A DNA stretch of 64,000 nt, taken from positions 62,001 to 126,000 of the forward strand of contig NZ_JAGGLV010000013.1 in NCBI RefSeq assembly GCF_017874735.1. Reading direction: 5' to 3'. Below, piece after piece: positions 37,272-46,761 of this stretch. The DNA comes from Paenibacillus silagei. Lineage in GTDB: Bacteria; Bacillota; Bacilli; Paenibacillales; Paenibacillaceae. How positions within the stretch are numbered: position 1 is the first letter of the stretch; each line of letters opens with the position of its first letter. The notes under the pieces are model-generated. The model was not told the DNA's origin and did no database searches. It worked only from the letters and a program-made list of their open reading frames with translations. The translations under genes were made by a program, and so were the position numbers.

Positions 37272-37460
37272 AAGCTCACAGATGGTGATAAAAGACCATA
37301 AAAGCTCATAGAAACCCGTAGAAACCATTAGAAACCCATCCCCGGCGGACCGGTATCTCGTTTCAAGGATCTTGGTTTTTCGGCTTGTCGGTGGAAAGTG
37401 GGCAGGCGGTGAAAATGAGAGGGATAAATCCCTCTGATGGAGCCGAAAGTGGGTGGATGT

Positions 37461-37780
37461 GAATCCCGGAAAAGTTGGTTAAACGAGTAAATGAAAAGCA
37501 CAAGTGCCCCTGAATCCCGGGAAAGTTAGCTAAACGAGTAAATGAAGAGCACAAGTGCCCCTGAATTCCAGAAAAGTTGGCTAAACGAGTAATTCAGGAG
37601 CACAAGTGCCCCTGAATTCCAGGAAAGTTGGCTGAACGAGTAAATGAAGAGCACAAGTGCCCCTGAATCCCGGAAAAGTTGGCTAAACGAGTAAATGAAG
37701 AGCACAAGTGCCCCTGAATCCCGGGAAAGTTGGTTAAACGAGTAATTCAGGAGCACAAGTGCCCCTGAGTTCGTGGAAAG
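37461..37780. repeat. Tandem array, six 51-bp units plus a partial
   Basis: Units start at 37461, 37512, 37563, 37614, 37665 and 37716; a decayed unit begins at 37767. Consensus is roughly GAATYCCRGRAAAGTTGG, CTAAACGAGTAAATGA and AGAGCACAAGTGCCCCT. GCACAAGTGC is a small hairpin in each. A palindrome AGGGATaaATCCCT (37420-37433) precedes the array. It is homologous to the array at 50.1 kb. Confidence 0.9.
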
Positions 37781-37799
37781 TAGGAGTGTTCAAATCTAT

Positions 37800-37960
37800 A
37801 TTAGTCAAAAGCGTGCGGGGCGAGCAACAGTAGCTCCCTAATCATTCCTGATAGCTCTCATAGCTCCCGAATCGCTCCCTGTTAGCTATCATTGCTCCTT
37901 GATCACTCCCTCATCGCCCCAATCACTCCAATCTCCCCTGGCCCCATCCCTCGCCATGCC
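37800..37960. repeat. Low-complexity TAGCTCCCT/ATCACTCCCT stretch
   Basis: A run of loosely repeated 9-12 base words such as GCTCCCTAATCA, GCTCCCGAATCG and GATCACTCCCTCATCG. No gene or clear period. Confidence 0.4.
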
Positions 37961-37993
37961 TTTCTATCCGACTTGTACCTGCTCCCCTCCCAA

Positions 37994-38008
37994 TTGAAAG
38001 CGCTTTAT
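37994..38008 (+). promoter_or_regulatory. Candidate cre site before the ABC importer
   Basis: TTGAAAGCGCTTTAT carries the AAAGCGCTTT palindrome of CcpA sites, with one deviation at the conserved C. A perfect -35 hexamer TTGACA at 38081-38086 lies downstream, but its -10 is not clear. Confidence 0.45.
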
Positions 38009-38211
38009 TAATTTTGGGAATGCCTATCAGTTTTGATTATTCTCCTGCGGCTGAGGCCTGGAGTGCCGGGCGGCAATCCATTGACAATCAATTGTGATAG
38101 GTGATCATCAATACTCATGATATTCAAGACCCGGCAAAGGCGGTAGCATAGGAGCCAGGCCGGAGAATAATAGCCGGAAGCCGGCAAGAGAATTCAAGGC
38201 AGGAGGTGAAT

Positions 38212-39171
38212 ATGTTGAAAGCTGCAAGCGCTTCACAAACGAATCACAGTCCTCTATTAAGAAGGAAACAGGGGTTCAGCTATTATTTACAGCGGGATTG
38301 GCAGCTCTATCTGCTGGTGATGCTTCCGCTGGCTTTTGTCATCGTATTCAAATATTTGCCCATGACCGGACTTGTAATCGCCTTCAAGGACTATAAGATC
38401 GCCAGAGGCTTCTGGGGCAGTGAATGGGCCGGACTGCAGGTCTTCCAGGACCTGTTCGCCAAGCCTGATTTCATCCGGGCCGTCCGCAACACCCTGCTGC
38501 TGAACGTGCTCGACCTGTGCTTCAGCTTCACGATGCCGATTGTGCTGGCTCTGCTGCTGAACGAGATCAAGAGTGTACGGTTCAAAAGAATCAATCAGAC
38601 GGTGCTCTATTTGCCCCACTTCCTGTCCTGGGTCATTATCGGAGCCATCGCCTATCAGCTCCTCAGTGAGGGGGGCGGCGTTGTCAATAACCTCATAGAA
38701 CTGATGGGAGGCACCCGGATTCCGTTCCTGCAGCAGGATACGAATTGGCTCATTAGCTATCTCGTGATCGGGGTCTGGCAGAGCATGGGCTGGGGCACGA
38801 TTATCTATCTGGCGGCGATGAGCGGGATCAACCCTGAGATGTATGAAGCGGCTACGGTGGACGGGGCAGGCCGCTGGAGAAAGGTATGGAATATTACCCT
38901 TCCATCGATCCGGGCAACGATTGTGACGCTCTTGATTATGGCGCTGGGCAAAGTAATGGACGGCTCCTTCGAGCGTATCTATGCGCTGCAGAATAAGGCC
39001 ACCACGGAGTTCACCACCACCATACCGGTCCTGGTGTACCGCTGGGGGATTGAGAGCGGTAATTTCAGCCGGGCGACCGCCATCGGATTATTCCAGTCCG
39101 TCATCGGGATTATTCTGGTCATTTCCGCGGACCGCGTAGCTAAGAAGCTTGGCGAGGATGGGATTTTGTAG
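38212..39171 (+). CDS. Sugar ABC transporter permease (LplB type)
   Basis: 319 residues with six predicted spans. The binding-protein-dependent transport signature EAAxxDGAxxxxxFxxIxLP appears as YEAATVDGAGRWRKVWNITLPSI. The N-terminus (YYLQRDWQLYLLVMLPLAFVIVFKYLPM) is typical of LplB/YteP proteins, which import polysaccharide fragments such as oligogalacturonides. AGGAGG is five bases before the ATG; GTG 38206 overlaps that Shine-Dalgarno and is unlikely. First of a three-gene importer operon; the ATPase (MsmX-like) must be encoded elsewhere. Confidence 0.92.
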   Translation: MLKAASASQTNHSPLLRRKQGFSYYLQRDWQLYLLVMLPLAFVIVFKYLPMTGLVIAFKDYKIARGFWGSEWAGLQVFQDLFAKPDFIRAVRNTLLLNVLDLCFSFTMPIVLALLLNEIKSVRFKRINQTVLYLPHFLSWVIIGAIAYQLLSEGGGVVNNLIELMGGTRIPFLQQDTNWLISYLVIGVWQSMGWGTIIYLAAMSGINPEMYEAATVDGAGRWRKVWNITLPSIRATIVTLLIMALGKVMDGSFERIYALQNKATTEFTTTIPVLVYRWGIESGNFSRATAIGLFQSVIGIILVISADRVAKKLGEDGIL

Positions 39172-39185
39172 AAAGGAGAGGAACC

Positions 39186-40085
39186 ATGAAAGCCATAGCC
39201 GGAGGCACTGCCGCACCCCATAAAGCACGTATCGATATCTGGGAAACGCTGATCCGCCTCGTCATTATTATCATCTCATTGATCTGCCTGCTGCCGTTCA
39301 TTCATGTCGTATCGAAATCGCTGAGCTCTGACTCCTTCGTCATTGCCAACAAGGTCTTTCTGTGGCCGCAGGGCTTCACCATTGAAGCGTATAACAAAAT
39401 CTTCGCGGATGCCAGTATCCTCCGTTCCCTGTACATCTCGGTCATCGTGACTGTGCTGTTCACCATTCTGGGCATGATCCTGACCATCTGCGCCGCCTAT
39501 CCGCTGTCCAGAACCCAGTTCAAGGGGCGCAGGGTGATCACCTTTATCTTCCTATTCACCATGTACTTCAGCGGGGGCATTATCCCCGACTATATGAACA
39601 TCAATAATCTGGGGCTGATGGATACCATCTGGTCGCTGGTACTGCCCCTCTCCTTCAGTGCCTTCAACCTGCTGATTATGAAAACCTCGCTGACCAGCGG
39701 CATTCCCGTCAGTCTGGAGGAATCTGCGCGGATCGACGGTGCCGGGCATTTCCGGATTCTGTTCAGCATTGTGCTGCCGTTATCCAAGCCGATCATGGCG
39801 ACACTCGCTCTCTTCTATGCAGTGGGACGCTGGAATGCTTATCAGGACGCATTGTTCTATATCAAGCATGAGACCTCGCTCCGGCCGCTTCAGCTCAAGC
39901 TGTATTATCTGGTCATTCAGGCAAGTGAAAGCTTCCAGCTGGAGGCCAGCCAGGTGCAGCTCAGCAATCCCGAAGTCCTGAAGGCGTCAGTCGTTGTATT
40001 CGCTACCTTGCCTATCCTCTGTGTGTATCCGTTCGTCCAGAAATACTTCGTTCAAGGTGTTATGCTCGGAGCCGTCAAGGAGTAA
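39186..40085 (+). CDS. Sugar ABC transporter permease (LplC/YtcP type)
   Basis: 299 residues, six spans, EAA loop EESARIDGAGHFRILFSIVLPLSKP. Typical carbohydrate-uptake-1 permease partner, lacking ATPase features. GAAAGGAGAGG precedes the ATG, 14 bp after the upstream permease. It pairs with the LplB-type permease to form the membrane channel. Confidence 0.92.
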   Translation: MKAIAGGTAAPHKARIDIWETLIRLVIIIISLICLLPFIHVVSKSLSSDSFVIANKVFLWPQGFTIEAYNKIFADASILRSLYISVIVTVLFTILGMILTICAAYPLSRTQFKGRRVITFIFLFTMYFSGGIIPDYMNINNLGLMDTIWSLVLPLSFSAFNLLIMKTSLTSGIPVSLEESARIDGAGHFRILFSIVLPLSKPIMATLALFYAVGRWNAYQDALFYIKHETSLRPLQLKLYYLVIQASESFQLEASQVQLSNPEVLKASVVVFATLPILCVYPFVQKYFVQGVMLGAVKE

Positions 40086-40150
40086 TCCTGCGTCCCTGGT
40101 ATATAGTCATTCTTTGGAATTACGAAAATTCAAAAAATGGGGGAATTGCG

Positions 40151-41800
40151 ATGAGTAAAAGAAGCGTGTATTCGTTAATGATGGCATCCGTCATGACGGC
40201 CGGCCTGCTGGCCGGATGCTCCGGGGGAAATAACACCAAGGATACAGCCGAAGCCAGCAGTAAGCCGGCCGAGACTGCCGCTGCTACGAACCAGACCGAA
40301 GGGGCCTATCCTGATTATTCCAAGGGCTTTGAGAAAAAAGTCTCGCTCGACATTCCGGTCTATGAGCGTGCCTATGAAGGCTGGAACGTGTCCGATAACT
40401 ATTATACCCGCTGGGTGCAGGCGGAGTTCGGCGACAAATATAATATAGAGGTTAACTATGTGCCGATCACCCGCTCCAAAGAAGTAACGGATTTCGAGCA
40501 GCTGCTGGCTTCGCACAAGGCTCCGGATATTATTTTCCACTATGATATGCCGCAAGCGCTTACTTATTATGGCGAGGATGTGATGCAGCCGCTCGACTAT
40601 GCAGAGATCCAGAATTATGCGCCGACCTACTGGAAGAACATGGGTGAGACGATTGAACAGTATGGTACCGTGGACGATCAGAAGACCTTCTTCTTCGCTG
40701 CCCGCCCTGAAGCCGACAACTTCGTCAACATTATCCGCAAGGACTGGGTGGAAAAGGTAGGCATGAAGGTTGAGGATCTGACCTCGCTCGAGAAGTACAA
40801 CGAGATGCTGGCCAAATGGAAGGAAGCCGGACTCGGCGTAAGCGGCGGCAATCTGCTGCAGAACTTCTTCAACTTCAACTATCCGTTCCGCAAATGGCCG
40901 GTGGATGCGAAATATCGTGCGCTGTATTCCGATCTCAGTGTGGCCGATCTGACTACGGAGGAGACTGAGGCTTACCTGCGTAACCTCAATTATCAGTATA
41001 ACAATGGCCTGATTGATAAGGAATTCTATCTGCGCAACGATGAACCGAAGATTAAGGCTGAATTCGTGGCAGGCAAAACCGGCAACTTCGGCTTCTATCT
41101 GGCGAACAACACTGATGTCTTTGCGGCTACGCTGCAGAATAACCCGGATGCCGAATTTGCGGTGGTGCCTCCGTATGCGGGAGTTCCAGAAGGCAACAAG
41201 CCTCAAGGACGCGCTTACTGGCCGTTCGGCTTCATTATGGGAATTAACTATGAATCCACGCCGGAAGAACGCGCAGCCGTGTGGATGTATCTGGAATGGC
41301 TCAGCCAGCCGGAGAACCTGTTCAAGTTCCAGAACGGGATCGAAGGGGAGAACTATACGCTTGATGCAGACGGCATTGCGCTGAAGAACCCGGATTATAA
41401 GGGCGAAGCGGTGCTGGCACAGAACAATAACAAGGACTATTGGGGTCTGGTGACAGAAATTGCCCAGTACCCGGATGAAGCCAAGACCCGCAAGGCCAAC
41501 CTGCGCAACTGGGCTCCGGCCGGTTATGAGCCGCTGGCGGATGATCTGGTGAAGTATTATGACGAGGTTGCCGAATTCCGTACACCGGATGCCCTGTTCA
41601 ATGTGGTGCTGGAGAAGGTGAACGAATACAAGGCGGATCTGAATACGCTGTTCCAGGAGCTGTACGTGAAGGTGGTGCTCGCTCCGGAGGCTGAATTCGA
41701 TGCTACGTATGAAGCCGCCAAGAAGACGTATCTGGAGGCAGGCTACCAGGAGATTCTCGATGAGAAGCAGGCGGCAATTGATGCAGGCAAGTTCCGTTAA
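40151..41800 (+). CDS. Solute-binding lipoprotein of the sugar importer (LplA type)
   Basis: 549 residues. Signal with lipobox GLLAGC (Cys about residue 23), then a low-complexity spacer (KPAETAAATNQTEG) and the binding fold: KVSLDIPVYERAYEGWNVSDNYY, APDIIFHYDMPQAL, FVNIIRKDWVEKVGMKV and YWPFGFIMGINYEST. It captures an oligosaccharide for the two permeases encoded before it. GGGGGAATTG precedes the ATG. The ligand is unknown; LplA relatives take pectin- or xylan-derived oligosaccharides. Confidence 0.92.
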   Translation: MSKRSVYSLMMASVMTAGLLAGCSGGNNTKDTAEASSKPAETAAATNQTEGAYPDYSKGFEKKVSLDIPVYERAYEGWNVSDNYYTRWVQAEFGDKYNIEVNYVPITRSKEVTDFEQLLASHKAPDIIFHYDMPQALTYYGEDVMQPLDYAEIQNYAPTYWKNMGETIEQYGTVDDQKTFFFAARPEADNFVNIIRKDWVEKVGMKVEDLTSLEKYNEMLAKWKEAGLGVSGGNLLQNFFNFNYPFRKWPVDAKYRALYSDLSVADLTTEETEAYLRNLNYQYNNGLIDKEFYLRNDEPKIKAEFVAGKTGNFGFYLANNTDVFAATLQNNPDAEFAVVPPYAGVPEGNKPQGRAYWPFGFIMGINYESTPEERAAVWMYLEWLSQPENLFKFQNGIEGENYTLDADGIALKNPDYKGEAVLAQNNNKDYWGLVTEIAQYPDEAKTRKANLRNWAPAGYEPLADDLVKYYDEVAEFRTPDALFNVVLEKVNEYKADLNTLFQELYVKVVLAPEAEFDATYEAAKKTYLEAGYQEILDEKQAAIDAGKFR

Positions 41801-41826
41801 TCTTGTGTAAGCCTGGCTTAGTATAG

Positions 41827-41899
41827 CAAAAAAATTACCCGGCAGTATCCTCACCCGGCAGGCCGATCCGTAGCATTACGGAGGCTTGCCGGGTGATTG
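41827..41899. terminator. Bidirectional terminator
   Basis: TCACCCGGCA pairs with TGCCGGGTGA (41851-41896). On the minus strand the following TTACCCGGCA repeat and eight-T run (A-run at 41828-41835) give a good terminator for the LysR gene. Confidence 0.75.
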
Positions 41900-41914
41900 C
41901 TGTGTTCCCCGCCG

Positions 41915-42814
41915 CTACTCGCGGCTGTTCAGGAAGACATCCTCCGTCACCTGCACCAGGCAGCGCGCTGCCGTGCTGAGTCCGCCGCTGCTCTGGTATA
42001 TGAGGCAAGTGGTCCGCTGCGTCTGCTCCAGCTCCTTGATGTGCAGGGAGACCAGCCCCCCGCCGTTCAGCAGCTCCGGACGCAGATACGAATTCGGCAG
42101 CAGGGCCGCAGCTTTGATGGTGGGCAGCAGACGGACAATGGCCTCGAAGGAGTCGATCTCCATCCGTACATCGGGATCAACCCCGCAGCGCTGGAACAGA
42201 TCATCTGTCGTCCGGCGGTACCAGGTTCCCTTGGAGAAAAGGATCATCGGCAGCCGGGAGAGATGCTCCATGGTGAGCCGCGGCGTCAGGGTCAGCGGAT
42301 GCTGCTCGGAGACGACCAGCCGGAGCTGGTCCTCGAACAGCGGGATGCAGCGCAGCCCCGGCTCCTGGACCTGGGAGGCAATGATGGCCACATCGCATTT
42401 GCCTTCGCTGACGGCGGTGACCATCTCATGGGTCTTCCCGGTGATAAGCTTCAGCTCGGCTGCCGGATATTTCTCTGTGTATGCTTTTACCAGGGGAGGC
42501 AGGGTTGTCTGCAGTGTGGTCAGGCTGGCCCCCAGCGTCACGAGCTGCGGCTCGCCCTCCTTGAACTTCGATAACGCTTCCAGGAACTTGGAACGCTGCT
42601 GCCGCTGCTCCAGCGCATAGGTGTAGGTAAGGCGGCCTACCTCTGTAAGCTCCAGCCGCTTGCCGAAGCGGTTGAACAGGGCGACGCCGAGCCGCTCCTC
42701 CAGCTTGGAGATTTTGCGGGAGAGGGCCGGCTGGGACAGGTTGAGCTGGCGCGAGGCCCGGTTCAGGCTGGAGTGCTCCACCACCGCAGCAAAAGCATCT
42801 AAATCATCATACAT
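41915..42814 (-). CDS. LysR-family regulator divergent from sdhCAB
   Basis: 300 residues starting MYDDLDAFAAVVEHSSLNRASRQL: winged HTH in residues ~1-60 (LNLSQPALSRKISKLEERLG) and a substrate-binding effector domain (LTTLQTTLPPLVKAYTEKYP onwards). GAGGAG is nine bases before ATG 42814; an upstream in-frame ATG at 42847 lacks a site. LysR proteins usually autoregulate and control a divergent neighbour, here the succinate dehydrogenase operon across a 417-bp intergenic region. The effector is unknown. Confidence 0.85.
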   Translation of the reverse strand: MYDDLDAFAAVVEHSSLNRASRQLNLSQPALSRKISKLEERLGVALFNRFGKRLELTEVGRLTYTYALEQRQQRSKFLEALSKFKEGEPQLVTLGASLTTLQTTLPPLVKAYTEKYPAAELKLITGKTHEMVTAVSEGKCDVAIIASQVQEPGLRCIPLFEDQLRLVVSEQHPLTLTPRLTMEHLSRLPMILFSKGTWYRRTTDDLFQRCGVDPDVRMEIDSFEAIVRLLPTIKAAALLPNSYLRPELLNGGGLVSLHIKELEQTQRTTCLIYQSSGGLSTAARCLVQVTEDVFLNSRE

Positions 42815-42938
42815 TTCATAGTGCTCCTCTCTCTCCCAAATTCCCATTCAACTGTGATAAAAAGTATAGCAGATGAGCAGGGTTGCCCCTGATGCGCAGG
42901 AAGACAAGTCTGGATTGTATGTTATTAATGAAGCTAAA

Positions 42939-42953
42939 TGAGAATTATTATCA
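42939..42953. promoter_or_regulatory. Candidate Fur box
   Basis: TGAGAATTATTATCA matches the 7-1-7 Fur pattern TGATAATNATTATCA at 13 of 14 defined bases. It lies 125 bases before the LysR start and about 280 before sdhC, in the shared control region. Confidence 0.55.
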
Positions 42954-43053
42954 TATTAAAAATATTCTTATGCAATTATAGTATAACGATTAATAATTAG
43001 ATTGCAATTCCCTTATAAGCGAAAAAAGAGTAACATGAAAAGTGACACAGGAT

Positions 43054-43070
43054 ATTCACATATTGTGAAT
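43054..43070. promoter_or_regulatory. Perfect 17-bp palindrome upstream of sdhC
   Basis: ATTCACAtatTGTGAAT, arms of seven bases. It lies 162 bases before the sdhC start in non-coding DNA and looks like an operator, possibly for the LysR protein or a redox regulator. The binding factor cannot be decided from the sequence. Confidence 0.45.
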
Positions 43071-43231
43071 TATTCAGCAAAGTCCGGGAAAACAATGGAT
43101 AGTGGTGCAAACAGACTATTAGCCGGTAAATCAAGCCTGCCGCTGCCCTGTTTCAACTGTACTCCCGGCGGTGTATGCTCTTTAAAAAGACTTGTGAAAA
43201 CGCTGTTTTATATGGAAAGGGGACACTTTGC

Positions 43232-43897
43232 ATGAGAGGATTTTATTCCAGAAAGATTCATTCCTTGCTCGGCGTTATCCCGCTCGGGGCATTCTTCCTT
43301 GAGCACATGCTGACGAACTTCGCAGCAGTAGAGGGTGGCGCTTCTGGCTTCACAGACAGTGTGCTGTGGCTGAACAGCCTGCCGCTTGTCTTCTTCCTGG
43401 AATTGTTCGGCATCTGGCTGCCGCTGCTGTACCATGGAGTCTACGGCCTGTACATCGCGTACCAGTCGAAGCCGAACCTGAACCGCTACAATCTTGAGCG
43501 CAACTGGCGTTATACGCTGCAGCGGATTACCGGAGTCGTCACCTTCATCTTCATTGTCTGGCATCTGTGGGACACCCGCGTCCAGGTAGCGCTCGGCAAG
43601 GTGGAGCATGATCAGCTTGGCGGAGTGATGCATAACATTGTGACCCAGCCGCTGCTGATGACTCTCTATATTGTCGGAATCGTGGCTGCCTGCTTCCACT
43701 TCTCCAACGGTCTATGGTCGTTCCTGATCAGCTGGGGAATCACGGTGGGGCCGCGTTCGCAGAGAGTATCATCCGTGCTTTGTCTCGGTATTTTCGTTAT
43801 TGTTACCTTCATGTTCGTCCTGTCGCTGGTTACCTTCCGTAACGATGAATTCCAAACGGCAGCCGTGGCGATGCAGTCGCTGCGCAGCTTTATTTAG
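43232..43897 (+). CDS. sdhC: Succinate dehydrogenase cytochrome b558 subunit
   Basis: 221 residues with five spans, the Bacillus di-haem type. Likely haem-ligand histidines: FFLEHMLTNF, LLYHGVYGLY, FIVWHLWDT and ACFHFSNGLW. It anchors SdhAB to the membrane and passes electrons to menaquinone. AAAGGGG lies nine bases before the ATG at 43232; the open frame runs further upstream without a site. First gene of sdhCAB. Confidence 0.95.
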   Translation: MRGFYSRKIHSLLGVIPLGAFFLEHMLTNFAAVEGGASGFTDSVLWLNSLPLVFFLELFGIWLPLLYHGVYGLYIAYQSKPNLNRYNLERNWRYTLQRITGVVTFIFIVWHLWDTRVQVALGKVEHDQLGGVMHNIVTQPLLMTLYIVGIVAACFHFSNGLWSFLISWGITVGPRSQRVSSVLCLGIFVIVTFMFVLSLVTFRNDEFQTAAVAMQSLRSFI

Positions 43898-43939
43898 TAA
43901 TAGAAGAGAGAACTATTAACTTGTAGGAGGGGAACAATC

Positions 43940-45682
43940 ATGGCATCAGCCGATATCATCATCGTGGGCGGCGGTCTGGCCGGCCTGATGGCTACCATTA
44001 AGGCCGCTGAATCCGGCGCGCATGTACATCTATTCTCACTGGTCCCTGTCAAAAGATCACATTCCGTCTGCGCTCAAGGCGGCATCAATGGCGCCGTGAA
44101 TACCAAGGGCGAGGGCGACTCGCCCTGGGAGCATTTCGACGATACCGTCTACGGCGGCGACTTCCTGGCCAACCAGCCTCCGGTGAAGGCCATGTGCGAA
44201 GCGGCACCGGGCATTATTCACCTGATGGACCGGATGGGCGTAATGTTCAACCGTACCCCAGAGGGGCTGCTCGACTTCCGCCGGTTCGGCGGAACGAAGC
44301 GCCACCGCACAGCCTTTGCCGGGGCGACTACCGGTCAGCAGCTGCTCTATGCACTGGATGAGCAGGTGCGCCGCTGGGAAGCGGAAGGCCTGGTGACCAA
44401 GAGCGAGAACTGGGAATTCCTCTCGGTGATTCTGGATGACGAGCGGGTCTGCCGCGGCATCAGTGCCCAGAATCTCAAGACGATGGAGATTGAGACCTTC
44501 CCGGCGGACGCGGTCATTCTGGCCAGCGGCGGTCCGGGGATTATTTTCGGCAAAACCACGAATTCGGTCATCAACACAGGAACCGCCGCAAGCGCCGTGT
44601 ATCAACAGGGTGTGCATTATGCGAACGGGGAATTCATTCAGATTCACCCGACGGCGATTCCCGGCGATGACAAGCTGCGGCTGATGTCGGAATCGGCGCG
44701 CGGTGAAGGCGGACGGATCTGGACCTATAAGGACGGTAAACCGTGGTACTTCCTTGAAGAGAAATATCCTTCGTACGGTAACCTGGTGCCGCGCGATATT
44801 GCTACCCGTGAGATTTTCAATGTGTGTGTGGATCAGGGACTGGGCATTAACGGCGAGAACATGGTCTACCTGGATCTGTCGCATAAGGACCCGAAGGAGC
44901 TTGACGTCAAGCTGGGCGGCATTATTGAGATCTACGAGAAGTTCATGGGGGATGATCCCCGCAAGATTCCGATGAAAATCTTCCCGGCTGTGCATTATTC
45001 GATGGGCGGCATGTGGGTCGACTATAATCAAATGACGAATATTCCCGGCTTGTTCGCGGCAGGGGAATGTGAATATCAATACCACGGGGCCAACCGTCTG
45101 GGCGCGAATTCCCTGGTCTCTGCCATTTATGGCGGGATGGTCTCTGGTCCGAAGGCTGTGGAATACATCAAGGGCCTTAAGAAATCAGTGCAGGATATCT
45201 CCTCGACAGTGTTCGATAGCTTCCACAAGACGCAGACCGATAAATATGAGTCTCTCCTGGGGATGACTGGTACAGAGAATGCTTACGTGATCCATAAGGA
45301 GCTTGGCGAATGGATGACGGCGAACATGACCGTGGTGCGTGAGAACAAGAAGCTGGAAGCGACCATCGGCAAAATCAAAGAACTGAAGGAACGCTACAAG
45401 AATATCAATATGAGCGACACTTCGCGCTGGAGCAACCAGGGCGTGGCCTTCACCCGCCAGCTGTGGAACATGCTGGAGCTATCGGAGGCGATGACGCTTG
45501 GAGCCCTCCTGCGCAATGAGAGCCGGGGCGCACATTACAAGCCGGAATTCCCGACGCGCAATGATGAGGAATTCCTCAAGACCACCAAAGCCGCTTGGAC
45601 AGCAGACGGTCCGCAGATCTCCTACGAGGAAGTCGATGTATCGCTAATTCCTCCGCGCGTACGGGATTACTCGAAGGACTGA
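43940..45682 (+). CDS. sdhA: Succinate dehydrogenase flavoprotein subunit
   Basis: 580 residues. The FAD-binding GGGLAG is at 10-15; the covalent flavin histidine is expected at His41 in RSHSVCAQGG; substrate-site motifs are HPTAIPGDDKL, SESARGEGGRIW and YSMGGMWVDYNQMTNIPGLFAAGE. Oxidises succinate to fumarate. GGAGGGG precedes the ATG, 42 bp after sdhC and 38 bp before sdhB. Confidence 0.97.
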   Translation: MASADIIIVGGGLAGLMATIKAAESGAHVHLFSLVPVKRSHSVCAQGGINGAVNTKGEGDSPWEHFDDTVYGGDFLANQPPVKAMCEAAPGIIHLMDRMGVMFNRTPEGLLDFRRFGGTKRHRTAFAGATTGQQLLYALDEQVRRWEAEGLVTKSENWEFLSVILDDERVCRGISAQNLKTMEIETFPADAVILASGGPGIIFGKTTNSVINTGTAASAVYQQGVHYANGEFIQIHPTAIPGDDKLRLMSESARGEGGRIWTYKDGKPWYFLEEKYPSYGNLVPRDIATREIFNVCVDQGLGINGENMVYLDLSHKDPKELDVKLGGIIEIYEKFMGDDPRKIPMKIFPAVHYSMGGMWVDYNQMTNIPGLFAAGECEYQYHGANRLGANSLVSAIYGGMVSGPKAVEYIKGLKKSVQDISSTVFDSFHKTQTDKYESLLGMTGTENAYVIHKELGEWMTANMTVVRENKKLEATIGKIKELKERYKNINMSDTSRWSNQGVAFTRQLWNMLELSEAMTLGALLRNESRGAHYKPEFPTRNDEEFLKTTKAAWTADGPQISYEEVDVSLIPPRVRDYSKD

Positions 45683-45720
45683 CAGGTTAGACTAACCAAA
45701 CTTTCTAGGAGGTAACTGAC

Positions 45721-46485
45721 ATGGCGGAAACAGCAGCAGCTCCCAAAAATGTGAAATTTATTATTACCCGCCAGGATGAACCGGAGACCAGCCCCTATAC
45801 GGAGGAGTTCGAGCTTGCCTACCGTCCGGGGATGAACGTGATCAGCGCGCTGATGGAGATTCAGCGTAATCCGGTGAACGCGAAAGGCGATAATACAGTT
45901 CCTGTATGCTGGGAATCCAACTGTCTGGAGGAGGTCTGCGGCGCCTGCTCCATGGTCATCAACGGCAAACCCCGTCAGGCCTGCGCAGCGCTCATCGACA
46001 ATCTGGAGCAGCCGGTGCGCATTGAGCCGATGAAGACCTTCCCGGTCGTCCGCGACCTGGTGATTGACCGCAGCCGGATGTTCAATGCCCTGAAGCGGGT
46101 CAAGGCCTGGATTCCGATTGACGGCACGTATGATCTCGGTCCGGGACCGCGCATGCCGGAGAAGAAGCGCCAGTGGGCCTATGAGCTGTCCAAATGCATG
46201 ACCTGCGGCGTCTGCCTGGAAGCCTGCCCGAATGTCAACGAGAAGACCGATTTCATCGGGCCGGCAGCCATCTCGCAGGTGCGGCTGTTCAACGCTCACC
46301 CGACAGGTGAGATGAACGCTGAAGAGCGCCTGGATGCGCTCATGGAAGACGGCGGGATCGACGGCTGCGGCAACTCGCAGAACTGTGTGCGGGCCTGCCC
46401 GAAGGGCATTCCGCTCACGACCTCCATTGCCGAGATCAACAAGCAGACGACGAAGCATATGTTCAAGCGCTGGCTGGGTGTCTGA
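45721..46485 (+). CDS. sdhB: Succinate dehydrogenase iron-sulfur subunit
   Basis: 254 residues. The [2Fe-2S] ligands lie in CWESNCLEEVCGACSM and a later Cys (QAC); the [4Fe-4S]/[3Fe-4S] ligands are in CMTCGVCLEACP and CGNSQNCVRACPKG. It passes electrons from the flavoprotein to the cytochrome. AGGAGG precedes the ATG. Last gene of the operon; a hairpin follows. Confidence 0.97.
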   Translation: MAETAAAPKNVKFIITRQDEPETSPYTEEFELAYRPGMNVISALMEIQRNPVNAKGDNTVPVCWESNCLEEVCGACSMVINGKPRQACAALIDNLEQPVRIEPMKTFPVVRDLVIDRSRMFNALKRVKAWIPIDGTYDLGPGPRMPEKKRQWAYELSKCMTCGVCLEACPNVNEKTDFIGPAAISQVRLFNAHPTGEMNAEERLDALMEDGGIDGCGNSQNCVRACPKGIPLTTSIAEINKQTTKHMFKRWLGV

Positions 46486-46522
46486 GGCAATGTAGCCCAT
46501 TTCTCTATAATCAGAATTGTAG

Positions 46523-46560
46523 CAGGCCATTCAGGTATCAATCCTGGGTGGCCTGTTTGG
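46523..46560 (+). terminator. Terminator after sdhCAB
   Basis: CAGGCCA pairs with TGGCCTG, with an inner CAGG/CCTG stem, followed by TTTGG. Confidence 0.65.
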
Positions 46561-46761
46561 CTGCGCACGGCTGAACAAGAGGTACGAATGTGTTTCTGGG
46601 TAGCTGCAAAAAGGGTACATGTGTAGACAGCCTGTAATGAAGAGCCTGAAACTGCATAGAATAGCCATACGTCCGCAGGTTCCGATAAATATAGGTGAAT
46701 ATGTTATAATCTACATAGCTGAAGATAACCGTCTGACAGCGGATAACGGGGAGGAATGACT

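Noticed and set aside
43002-43235. 77-codon frame upstream of sdhC
   Set aside because: It lies across the regulatory palindrome, has no ribosome site and no protein-like features.
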